In this document: piece after piece, positions 36,967 to 48,358 of the stretch | How positions within the stretch are numbered: position 1 is the first letter of the stretch | Layout of the letters: each line of letters begins with the position of its first letter | Source: Sycobia sp. Sy_11 | Lineage: Eukaryota; Arthropoda; Insecta; Hymenoptera; Epichrysomallidae | Length of the DNA: 64,000 bases | Assembly: GCA_018907035.1 (NCBI GenBank) | Contig: JACCIC010000039.1 | Span: 2,113,501-2,177,500, forward strand | Direction: 5' to 3' | The notes under the pieces: generated by a model | The model's input: only the letters and a program-made list of their open reading frames with translations | Told to the model about the DNA's origin: nothing | Databases searched by the model: none | Translations under genes and position numbers: made by a program

Positions 36967-37935
36967 CCAGGTGGGCTAAAAAGTCTGTAGGTTGACATAA
37001 TAAAACACTTAAAAGTTACCGGGCGGCCAGACCTGGGGAATACGGTGGGTGGAAAAGGAATTCATAGCGTCATTCGTGTCATTTTCCCATTGTTTTCATT
37101 GACTTGAAACAACTCTTTTTTTTCTTCATGAAATGGGACCGTTTTATTTCTTCCTTCAAACACGCCAACAACGCTACGTAATAATAATGGTATTTCTCTA
37201 CTCAAGGTAGTCGATGAATATCATATACCATGCGCATCCTAAAATACTGAGGCAATAATCTTGCCAGTCGACTGTCGATTAGACTCGCTGCTAGTCATAG
37301 AGTCATGTTTTGTCCATCGTGTTATATCGACGGAAAAATTCATCATTATTACGATTGAATATCTCTAAGCGTTACTTAGAATCGTTAACACGTTGTTGCT
37401 TTTGATCAATTGTGAGCACGCGCGGCACCCACTTTGCACACAGCTTTTGTACATCCAAATATTCATGCACGATATGACCAATGGTTTTATTTGATATCTT
37501 TAGAATCTGAGCTATCGCAGTTAACTTCACTTTACCATCATTTAAAATGATTTTGTCGACATTTTTTATGTTTTCCTGGGTAACATCATTTTTCCAGACG
37601 TCCGCTGCGTGCATCATCTTCGATGCTCATTCTCTTCGTTTAAATTTAGCAAACGATTTCTCAACGGTTGATGTTTCTGGTTCGAATAAATTTTTGCGAA
37701 AAAACAATGCTTGATTAACAGACGAAAATCATTTTGATAAATTTGTTTTACAATCACAAAGATTGCTTTACTCATAATGCTATCAGCAGAGGGCTATCAG
37801 ATGCTAGAATCTGCTAGAATTACCCGAGAGCTGTCAAATTTATCTTTTGAATGTTGGCACTAACTAAAAATCATATGGATTTAATTATAGTACCGCCATC
37901 TATGTGTCAGCCTACAAATTTTTCAGCCCACTTGG
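36967..37935 (-). mobile_element. Mariner (DD34D) relic with both terminal inverted repeats
   Basis: Left end CCAGGTGGGCTAAAAAGTCT (36967, after TA) and right end whose complement reads CCAAGTGGGCTGAAAAATTT (to 37935) are imperfect inverted repeats of about 30 bp. Between them, on the minus strand, is a broken transposase: the longest intact piece (37617-37372) has NVDKIILNDGKVKLTAIAQI and the HTH-type KISNKTIGHIVHEYLDVQKL, then KWVPRVLTIDQKQQRV. Further down come FFRRYNTMDKT (the first catalytic Asp region), AWYMIFIDYLE and HPPYSPGLA. Stops and deletions are numerous, and the HDN catalytic block is missing. The element lies between GID4 and KCTD5. Confidence 0.85.
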
Positions 37936-37951
37936 CATTTATCGTTATTTA

Positions 37952-38009
<58 letters not shown>

Positions 38010-38655
38010 GCATATAGCAATAAATGTCATATAGTTAATAAAACATAATAAAGATACAAATATGGATCTAAATCGGAATCAGAATAATTCTTAATTATAC
38101 AAAATGAAATATCAGAGAAATATACATATAATATAGTCTAATATAGCTCAAATTCGACAAAATTAACAGCATTAGAAAAATAGAATCATAGCAGATCATA
38201 GCAAAGCAGCGACTACAGAGGTTGGGGAACCTATTATGAGGGGGAGCTTGTGCTCTACATTTTTAGGCTCTTGTGCTGCTGTGCTGCGACTATTTTATAC
38301 ATTAGATACCTTCAAATGGTATTGTGAAGAACTATGTAGACATATTATAAATTATAATAAGTGGTATATCATATAGAACCAACAATATTATAATTGTCAT
38401 CAGCTGCTATATATTCACGCGTTTTCTGGCTCACTCGACCTCGTGTCACTGCGCAAGTGCATCGCGCTCCGCGTGTCGGCGTGTGTATACGTGCGTGTAC
38501 ATGTTGTTTTCTCTGGCAAAAGTTGGGCTGCTGCGCGCGATATCGCACGTCGGATCGGAGCTGCACATCGAGAGGCTGCCTCAAGTGCCTGCAGGCTGCG
38601 TTTAGACTATTTAGAGTTTACTACCCCTCGCGCGTGCTGCACACACAAAGCAAAT
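37936..38655 (+). promoter_or_regulatory. KCTD5 5' flank and 5' UTR
   Basis: AT-rich with (TA)n at 37952-38006, a GC-rich segment at 38214-38300 of unknown origin, then a CpG-richer 38400-38655 that is probably the promoter and 5' UTR of KCTD5. Start sites not determinable. Confidence 0.4.
37952..38006. repeat. (TA)n microsatellite
   Basis: TA run of about 55 bp, just outside the mariner right end. Confidence 0.95.
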
Positions 38656-41600
38656 ATGGCGGAGTTCTGTGACACGAATTCACACCAGGTCAGCAAGAAC
38701 AATCATGTGTTACAGCGCTGCAACAATCAATGGGTCAGGCTCAACGTCGGTGGGACGTATTTCCTCACCGCCAAGACGACCCTCACACGAGACCCGAACT
38801 CTTTTTTATGCCGTCTCTGCCAGGAGGACGCCGACCTGATATCCGATAGGGTAAATTGCTCCGACGAGTTCATATTTTTTGTGTAATTTTTGTTTTGGGC
38901 TTCTCTTTTCGGCTTCTTATTTGCATCATTGCCGAGATTCCAAATGTCAATAGAGCCGTTAAATTTTGTTCGAGCGAATGATGAAGGGATGCGCCTGTAA
39001 CGGCGCGTACCGCGTAGTATAAGATTCTAGCATATTAGTTGTCATGTTCAGGTGCGCACGTATATGTATTTCGCGTTTACCTTTCGTAATGTATATATGC
39101 AAGCATCAGATACAAGCCAAACCAGTGCAACGTATATATCTATAACCTTTGTCCTATTTTTTTTCTTTTTACCTTGATTTTAGGATGAAACTGGAGCATA
39201 CCTTATTGACAGAGATCCAACATATTTCAGTCCGATTCTTAATTATCTTCGTCATGGAAAACTCATTATAAACAAAGATTTAGCCGAAGAAGGTGTACTG
39301 GAGGAAGCAGAGTTTTATAATATTACAGAACTTATAAGGCTAATTAAGGAAAGAATTATTCTCAGAGATACAAGACCTATGCGGGACTCTAAAAAACACG
39401 TTTACAGAGTCATCCAATGCCACGAAGATGAACTTACACAAATGGTATCAACAATGTCAGATGGCTGGAAGTTTGAACAGGTCAGTTAAATCATGTATTA
39501 AATGCTAGATAAATTTCTCATGATAATAAATAAATAAATGATGAAAATTCTAATAATTTCATGGTATAATTTTAATTTGTAATTTTTTTTTAACTATAAT
39601 GTAAAATATAAGTTTATGTAAAATAATACATTTTATTACAGTTAATAAATATCGGTTCTCAATATAACTATGGAAATCATGATCATGCTGAATTTTTATG
39701 CGTGGTTAGTCGAGAATACGGGCCTACACAACTTACCAGTAAGGAACAAGAGTCAACGGATCGTGTCAAGGTACCTCTACTACCCCGCTCCAAATTCGAA
39801 CATTCAAAATCCAGCCAGAATCACCCAACTAGTCATCCTAATTAACTAGTCATGATTGGGTTTTTTTTTTTAATATTAATTTGATTTTTATTGGAGTTCT
39901 TTATACTAAATTGCAGAGTTTTGGGTTTTTACAGACTAATAGAGCAATAAGTGCTTGAAATTCTAATAAATTCATTAAGATTGTCCTAAGCTTATTTACT
40001 CAATTACTGACATAAATTAATCTGCACGATTTAAACACTAAAAAATTGTGCCTTGAATGAAAAATTCAAAGGACAGTCTTGATAAGCTGAGGTGGTTTTC
40101 AGTAGGTGTATTATAAAATGTGGATTTACTTTTAGTTGCTAAAATGTTGATTTATGATAAAAATATTAACAATACGTGTGACTAATAGATTTCATTGTCA
40201 TTTTATTACAAAAAAAAAGCATCTTTTTTTAAGCTATTTTATTTTTACACACGTATTAGTAATTCACGCTCAATACGTGCACTGAAAAAAGAAATTTTTT
40301 GCGTTAGATATACTATGTATTAAATGTTAAGGTTTGAGAGCTTACAGATCAAAAACACCTTGGTAAATTATTTGAATTGAACAATATAACAGCAAAATTC
40401 AAACTATTAAATACTATACATATACTGTGTAGTGAAATGCTCTCTTTAAATAGTAATGAAAATCACTTGTATTAAATTAGCTCTTTTATCAGTGTGCAAA
40501 CACATGTACAACAAACACAAAAAATGTGCATTAAAATATTTTTATCACAAAAACACGCACTTTAATATTTGTACCATTAGTCATCGATATACTATATTAT
40601 TAAAGGTTCATATTTTTTTGCATGAGCATGTCCTTTTTATAATGGTATTTTGTAAACTTCTTTGTACGTTATAACACGCGATGATTCTCGTTCTATTGTA
40701 TCGTGTATAAAGCGCATGCATCGAAAAAATACGAAAAATTATGGAAAAAAGAGTTACTCCTCCGATTGGTATACTGAATTAGTGATTTAGTTTTGTTTTG
40801 CGTTTCGGCATGACACTTTAATATGGTGCATGCGGAGGCCCGGGTGCGTAACGCAATCCGCATCAATTATTGTTTCGGACTCGAACGCCCCGATGCGTCA
40901 TAGTGAACTGGCTCATGGCTTCAAACGAAATAAAAACAACAACAAAAAAAAAGAAACAAAAAAAAACACAAACTATTTAACAGACAAAATTGTTTGCGGT
41001 GGAATCAATCAGGTGTGTGTATGTGTGCGCGAGTGTATGAGAGAGGGCTGCCACTGTAAGTAAAAGGTTTTTGCTATGCTTCTTTCCTTGGGTGATTGGA
41101 CATTGGACTCAGGGTTATACATTAATAACATATTATTCTTTTACCAATTATTAAGGGATTGATAACTTATTATATGCTTTTTTTTTAGCTTATTGTGTGC
41201 ACATTTTTATATATTACTAGCTGGTTTGATTTTTTTTTACCCCTTTTGCAGGACGAATGCTGTTGAATCATTATTTTTATCTTAATATCATTTTTGCAAG
41301 TATCTGACTCTAGTAAGGCTTGTAATGAGTTTACATTGGCGACAGACAAAATTTTAGTTTATTGCATTTATATAGAAAGACACTCATTCAATCTATTATA
41401 GAACATATTGCTATTATTTTTTATATAAATAGGCATTTTTGTTAAACTGAATATGACAAGCGTTCACGCAACATTTTATATTTATAATTATATGAAAATC
41501 TAAATCAAAGCAAACATTAACGTGTGCAAGCGTACAGATTAAAATGAAAAAAAAAAAAAAAATAGTTATAATACATAATGACACCCTTAACAAAATTTAT

Positions 41601-41736
41601 AGATATTATAAATATATCTTTCTAAACAAATGACGTCTCGGTCGCTCGTACATTATACATTGTTATATTAAAGCGTGGAATATGGGTGTTGTTCTCTATT
41701 TTATAGGTCCTGCAGCAAAAGGGCTCGCGCATGTAA
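38656..41736 (+). CDS. KCTD5: BTB/POZ adaptor KCTD5/Insomniac
   Basis: Cullin-3 adaptor with a T1-type BTB domain; Drosophila insomniac (inc), of this family, controls sleep. Exons: 38656-38850, 39184-39480, 39642-39770, 41707-41736; all junctions phase 0, 216 aa. Seen: [20 protein letters not shown] opening the BTB domain (about residue 30), [56 protein letters not shown]; then the C-terminal domain [44 protein letters not shown], and the hallmark tail VLQQKGSRM encoded by the tiny last exon. Start chosen at 38656 (AAATATGGCG), just before the conserved part. Reading through the third donor would instead give a 24-residue tail ending at 39845. Confidence 0.96.
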
Positions 41737-43108
41737 TATTCGAGTCGTATCCAAGTCCCCGTCATCGGCTGCCTGTCGAGCCTGTGGCCGTTACTGAAAT
41801 ACCTCGTGAGAAAGTCAAGAATCAAGGTATCCTGGTCGAGGAACTCGCCTGCCTGGGTAACGGGTCAGAGCGATTGAACAGAGAGAAAGAGAGAGGGGCC
41901 CGTACAAAAATAATGTCTCGGGCGATTTCAAGCGCACACGCACATAATACGCACATACGCACAGAGAAACGCACGCACATCCGCGGCTGCTACGGGCAGA
42001 AACGTCGACAGAGAGCCAGATAAGAGAGAGAGAGAGAGAGAGAAAGAGGGCAGAAGAGGGCTGCTGACGCCGCAAAGAAAAACCCGATTTCCAATAATTA
42101 TATTTAATGCCGCTCGCGCGCAGCGTTGCGTCGGTCTCTCTCTTCGCCTACATAAGGATCGGGATTGTATGTACAGAAGACTGGATCTCGGCGAAAAATA
42201 ATCAAAGCGAACCGAAGCGAAAAGTTAATATATTAGTACGTTATTATATACATATACATACACACACACACATATATATATATATACGTAGAACGAACGG
42301 ATCGACTTTTTTCCTATTTCTTTTGCCTTATATTTTTATATAAGATATAATATGTTCACGATCTGAACCGTGGATTTTTTGTAATATATAATTTGATTCA
42401 ACGGCTCTTTTTTCTCAAGAAAAAAACTACGAGTAAAAAGGGAGTCTTAGTGTTCTTTTTTTCTTTTGTTTTCTTTTTCTTCTTTTTTTTTGAAACTTGT
42501 CCAAGAAACAGATTAAGAAGCTTTCGATGCGACACCCTGCGAAGTCGTTTTTAAATTTATCTATCTATATATATATACACACTTCTAAATAGGCACAGTA
42601 ATGTGCATAAAAAGTCGAGCGCATGGAGTGAAGGGAGGAGAGTATAAAAAAAAAGCAAGCACAAAATTATTCGTATAGAAGATGGGAAAATGACCAAAAA
42701 ATGTCACGATTTATATATAGAGGGGGGAAAAATTTCTACAAGTGAGACTTAAGAAAATTTGGATTTAGAGATAAAATTATAAAAAAAAACAAGATTTAAA
42801 AAAACGCTACCTATAGCGTCATTTTCGTACACAGATTTTATTCGTAAAAAAATTTACTCGGATAAATTGTTTTTTATCAGACAAGAAGCGAGATATTATA
42901 ATGGTTTACACGTTTTTACAGGAAAAAGGCTAGAAAAAAAACAAACAAAAAAACAAAAGAAATAAAAGCAGTAAGTTTTAACAATAAAACTGTAGTCAAT
43001 TCCGTTTGGAACGCAGTTTCGTCTCTCCTCTCTTACATATACGTATTTGCATGTAAACGGATAATTTATATTGTAATTACTTATTACCTCTGCACTGCCG
43101 CCGTAAAA

Positions 43109-43110
<2 letters not shown>

Positions 43111-43164
<54 letters not shown>
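43111..43164. repeat. (TA)n microsatellite
   Basis: TA run of about 54 bp. Confidence 0.95.
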
Positions 43165-43167
<3 letters not shown>

Positions 43168-44974
43168 GTAATTTTATACATATATATAAAATACGATTTT
43201 CTATACGTCCGATCACAAAAGAAAATTTTAAATCACAACGCGTATATAAAAAAATTCGATGATGTATAAGAGGAGACAGATGCAGGAAATCGTACAATTT
43301 AATGACGGAGTATATATATATATATATAGTGAGAAAAATATAATCTATAGTGAGAGAGATGCTATATTAGAGGGGAAATCCAATTAGACGCATGATTAAT
43401 ATAAATGTATAGCCGATTTTGAGGAAGGTTTTGAAAGTAAGAAAAAAAGGAGCGATCGTTTTGTTTTTGCGTGCCTTTTTCGTCTTTTTCTTCTTTTTTT
43501 TCTTTCTTTCTCTCTTTTTTTTTAAACTTATATAGAAAGCCATTCCGAGGCTATAACATGTATTTTCCGCAGGGCTGCAGTGTAACTCGCAGAACTGGGA
43601 AAAATTCGGCTTCCAGCGTATTTACTTTGTTCTTCAATTACGTAGAAAGTATAAAGTAAGATTTTTAGAAGTCACGTGTGTTTTTTAAATTTATATAAGG
43701 CAATTTAAAAAAAAAGATTACTAAATAAACAAATAATCAAAAAATCTTTTGCAATAAATTTTTGTGCATATAAGAAATAAAAAATGCACGTTTCGTTGAC
43801 TGATTAGTTAGAATTAGTATATTACTTCGTGCACAAGCGAACTCGCGAATTTTCATATTTTTTTCCCTTCAAACTATGGTTGCTTTGTCAAGTCGCACTT
43901 TTAAAGTACCATACATATATAAGAAATATAAAATTTCTGGCTTCTGCTCTATGTGAAAATCCATTTTAAATGGCGTTCGTGTTTGTTTTTATTTATTTTT
44001 TCATTCTTCAATCAATCGCATCATTTTAAACAATAAACTATGTTACTATTAAAATATAATCTTCGTGACAACTAATGATATTATGAGTCAGGTCGTGTTT
44101 AGATATAAGTTTCATCGTTAAAAAGAATTTTTATTTCTCTTTAAGATTTCAGAATTGTATTAGATATAGAATAAGAGTAACGTTGTTTGTTAACTTTTTT
44201 TTTTTTTTTGATACTTGATGCTTCTAATTGGGGATTCCTCCTCAATAACTGTATACAAAAGAGCAGGTAACAGAGAGCTTTTGAAAAGTGGCAGTCTGTA
44301 TGCATACATGAATTTAAGAGATACAATCAATTTCGGTTCACTTTTTAGCTAAGGATTTTTCTAAAAAGAAGATCCTTTACTTGTTACCGATAATGTATAG
44401 GTACTTAGAAAAGAATGTGTGTGTATGCGTGTGTGAAGAATGTTTGAAAGAACGAGAGAGTGAAGTGCAATACTAATCGTTAATTCTACATACCCATACA
44501 TATATGTGTATATGTAGGTGCATATGTATGTATAGTAAGCTGTGCGAATGTATCAATGATTTCCCGATGCCTCTTTGAGTCAACTCGGAACCAAAACAAT
44601 TTTTGTACGTTCAAATAGCAAAAAATTAAAAAGCCCAATTTGACGAGTATATAGGTTCAAATTCAAAATATTCATTTTACTTGATCCTAATTAAATAATA
44701 ATAATAATAATTAAAATAACAAACAACAAAATAAGAACGGGAAAACAAGAAAAGAAAAAATATACAAAATCCACACTTTAAATCTGCAATATACATTTTC
44801 TTCTTATATTATATTTAAATATAGTGTTCTGACATCTCACTCTGGTCATTACGTAAGTGGTATTTAAATTTTGTGATATAAAATACCTGTATTCTCTTTA
44901 CGCCGGCTAGAGGGTTCAACGAGGCAAAAAGTTCAAAATGCTTAAAAAGAAAATATATGCATAGAATAGAGTAG

Positions 44975-44978
<4 letters not shown>

Positions 44979-45030
<52 letters not shown>
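44979..45030. repeat. (TA)n microsatellite
   Basis: TA run of about 51 bp. Confidence 0.95.
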
Positions 45031-45033
<3 letters not shown>

Positions 45034-45187
45034 AGACGCATAAAAAGAATACAGTCTCTTAGTAAACTGTAGATTATATAGGCAATCACAATGCAGATTT
45101 AATAGATGTAGTAAAAATGCGCTCTGGACAATATGTATATGTAATAGATGCGTCGTCGATCGTTTACAACAATTAGAAGAAGAATAA

Positions 45188-45191
<4 letters not shown>

Positions 45192-45242
<51 letters not shown>
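45192..45242. repeat. (TA)n microsatellite
   Basis: TA run of about 50 bp. Confidence 0.95.
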
Positions 45243-45245
<3 letters not shown>

Positions 45246-45718
45246 AGTCCGTGTACAGTCTCCGATGATCCGACTTCAAGCTTTTAGAAAGCTTCCCGTG
45301 AAACGATCCATCGGTCGGAGATTGCGCGATTTAGCATATATACATGCACAGGACTCGAAATACTTTTGTACCATATATAACTAAAGAAATAAAAGCAATT
45401 AGTTGCATGACGCGAAGTTGTACATATAGTAAAAGAAAAAAAAATAAAAAAAAAAATTGGGTTTAAATTAAAAAGCCATCAGGTAATATACACGAATCAG
45501 CGACACGGAGTATAAGAACAATTATATAATCGATTGTAACATTACATGAATATATATAGATATATAATACCACTATAAATTTTGATGAATAAAATTATCA
45601 TGAATTTATGCGCACGTGTTAAATAAGCTCGATTGCAAAAAGAGACACAAAGTGTGAGAACAGATCGTATGTAGAATTGTACGCATCGTTTGTATATCGA
45701 TTGTAAATTGTATTACAA

Positions 45719-45724
45719 AATAAA
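45719..45724 (+). terminator. Polyadenylation signal candidate for KCTD5
   Basis: AATAAA on the plus strand, 27 bp before the opposite-strand signal of LAMTOR2. Confidence 0.4.
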
Positions 45725-45750
45725 AAGACCCTATTGCATACAAGCGAAAC

Positions 45751-45756
45751 TTTATT
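45751..45756 (-). terminator. Polyadenylation signal candidate for LAMTOR2
   Basis: AATAAA on the minus strand (TTTATT on plus), about 160 bp after the LAMTOR2 stop. Confidence 0.55.
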
Positions 45757-45914
45757 CATATGTATATGTGTATATATATGTATCACAACTTATACTTTAA
45801 CACATCTTCGTAATCACCCTCCTTCGACCCGGGCCTTAAGGTAAGATCACGTATTCAAGCGCGCGCATAAGTGTCCTTATAATATCCGTTTGCATAGAAA
45901 TCCTATAGGCTTCT

Positions 45915-47090
45915 CTAAGGCATACTCGCTATAGTTCTCAGAGGATGATCCAAATATTTGGCTAAAGCTTGCGCCTTCTCACGTAGTAGTCCAAAGCCAA
46001 CATTATCTCGAGCATATAGGCAAAGCAACAAGTTCGCTACTTCTGTGATAACCACCTTTCCTTCCTAAAATGTTTATTTCTCATGATTAAATATATACTA
46101 TCTACAGGTTACAATGAAACTAAAATTATACTAAATAATAGTTTGTTGACACTGTCAAAAAAAAATTTTTTTTAAATACATTAATCATTTGTACAGTGAA
46201 GTGCGGTGTAAAATATTGAAATATTACAATTTAATATTTATGTAAAAATATTTTTTTTATTAATAATAGATTTTTTCAATACTATCACCATATTAAATAT
46301 TACAATATTATTCTATAATTTCTAAATATAAATATATATAAGTTTCTTTGCATGTTTGTTATTTCATATTTTTATAATGTAAAATAACAGTTTCATTTCT
46401 TACATGTATTAATTCAATACAAAATCACTAAAATGGTCTACATATGTAAGTATTGAATATTAAAACAAACAAAGCATAATTACAGCACATTCCATAAGAA
46501 CGTATTTAAGTTCATCTTCTTTGAAAGCATTACGACCATTCTTCTCATATGCTGACCAAATATTGCTCGTGATAGCAGCTGTTACTCGAGCATCTGTATC
46601 ACCATAGCCACTGTATGCCAATAATCCACCATCTCTATTAAGTAACCTTGAAGTAAATAAAAAAAAATAAGCAATGACATGATTTCCGATGCAACGTATG
46701 ATCGTTCACTAGCTCAAATGAATAATAAGAACAAGAACTATGAATTTAAATATGCTTAATATTACTATTTGCACACTATTTTAATTCTCTAAAATAATTA
46801 AAAAAATTTTTCTAATTAATTTAACATTCCTGCTATGTTTAATATTGGTATAAATGAATATCGAGAATATTTAATAAACAGTAAGATTAATATAACCTTT
46901 ACATAAGGAAAAGTTAGGAAAAAAAAATAATAACAGAGGCATTGTTGAATCTTATATATGAGTACTTTAAGAATAAAATAAATATTATGAATTGATTAAA
47001 CTATTAAAAATCATAATCTTACAAAGTGTTCTCAACACCTCCAGTGTTAGCTTGACTTAAAACTTGGGTAAGTGCTTTTGGTCTCAACAT
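45915..47090 (-). CDS. LAMTOR2: LAMTOR2 (p14/ROBLD3), Ragulator subunit
   Basis: Roadblock/LC7-fold subunit of Ragulator, which anchors Rag GTPases on the lysosome for mTORC1 activation and pairs with LAMTOR3. Minus-strand coding exons: 47023-47090, 46484-46646, 45915-46064; phases agree, 126 aa, the usual length. Seen: [20 protein letters not shown] at the start, [90 protein letters not shown]. Every block lines up with the vertebrate protein. The gene converges with KCTD5. Upstream DNA toward 48.4 kb is probably its promoter. Confidence 0.97.
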
Positions 47091-48015
47091 CGTTGTATTT
47101 TTTTTATTGTATTGATGAATGATTCCAAATATTAACTTTAGCTGATGGTATGTATACAACCTGTCATTTTGTATCTGATGTAACAGGATGTATTTAAATT
47201 ACTTAATATATGTAACAAATATCAGCAAATATCACATGAATAAAATAAACTATCTATAAAAACTAAAATTTAATCTATATGTATTTCAAGTAAAACTTTA
47301 ATAAAATTGTAAATAAATATTACTATTTTGGAGCATAATTATTATATTACGTTTGAATAGATTTGTAGTCTTCTTAGAACTTTGTTCTTTTTGCATCAGA
47401 AATGATACTAGCGAACTCTAGTGAATTCTACCGTAAACTGAAGAAGCTTGGATTTTGAAAATTTTCCCGCATTTTTTAAGTTGAACGAATTATTATTATT
47501 ACTTTAAAAAATTTAGTTCGATTTATCTGCTTAAATTAATAATAATAATCTACTTCTATATATATTCAATATTAGATTAAGTATTAAAAACTTATAATAG
47601 AATAATATAACAAATTATATTAAAAAATAAAATGTTATTGTAGAGGACAAATCTCATAAAATACGAATGAATGAAAATTTATTATTCAGCTGATCTACAT
47701 ATTAAAATCCAATGTTACATTCGCTATGCTTTTAAAAGAAATATTGTTTTTCTCATATATGTTATAATTTTTTTCTTCTAAGCCATATGCTTCTAACACC
47801 TAACTAAAGAAATTTTCTATTAAAAAATAAATAGTTCATCGTCCAAATATATACTAAATCATAAGACGATTTTATCGGATTACATAAACTGCGAGAAATG
47901 ATTAAAAATACGATATATATACATCGATTAACATCAGCAGTTTGGAGCACTGTCGGTAACGGAATATATATATATTTTTAGAGTCAGGAGCGTACACTCA
48001 TGCATGCATATATAT

Positions 48016-48053
<38 letters not shown>

Positions 48054-48291
48054 CAGAAAAAGAGAGAGTCACTTGCTCATCCATATAGGCATCGGTGTCT
48101 GGCGTCGGCCAGTGAGTCGCGGGTGGCATCGAATAAGTCCACGGCGGAGACGTTGCATTATTTTAGTTTTATACTTTACGCGTCGAGTCGACGAGAGCGA
48201 GCTGCGGACAAACGCGAAACGGATGAGTTTGTGCATCAGCAAGTGTAGTACATATATGCCCGCGAGGTATATAAATATATATATATAGATA

Positions 48292-48296
<5 letters not shown>

Positions 48297-48357
<61 letters not shown>
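48297..48357. repeat. (TA)n microsatellite
   Basis: TA run of about 60 bp. Confidence 0.95.

Positions 48358-48358
<1 letters not shown>

Larger units (their letters stand above)
41737..45740 (+). other. Apparent long 3' UTR of KCTD5
   Basis: About 4 kb of AU-rich sequence with (GA)n, (TA)n and poly-T runs and no coding frame, ending at AATAAA 45719-45724. Earlier signals (for example AATAAA near 43724) could give shorter forms. Assignment as UTR is inferred from the absence of any other gene before the convergent LAMTOR2 3' end. Confidence 0.4.
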
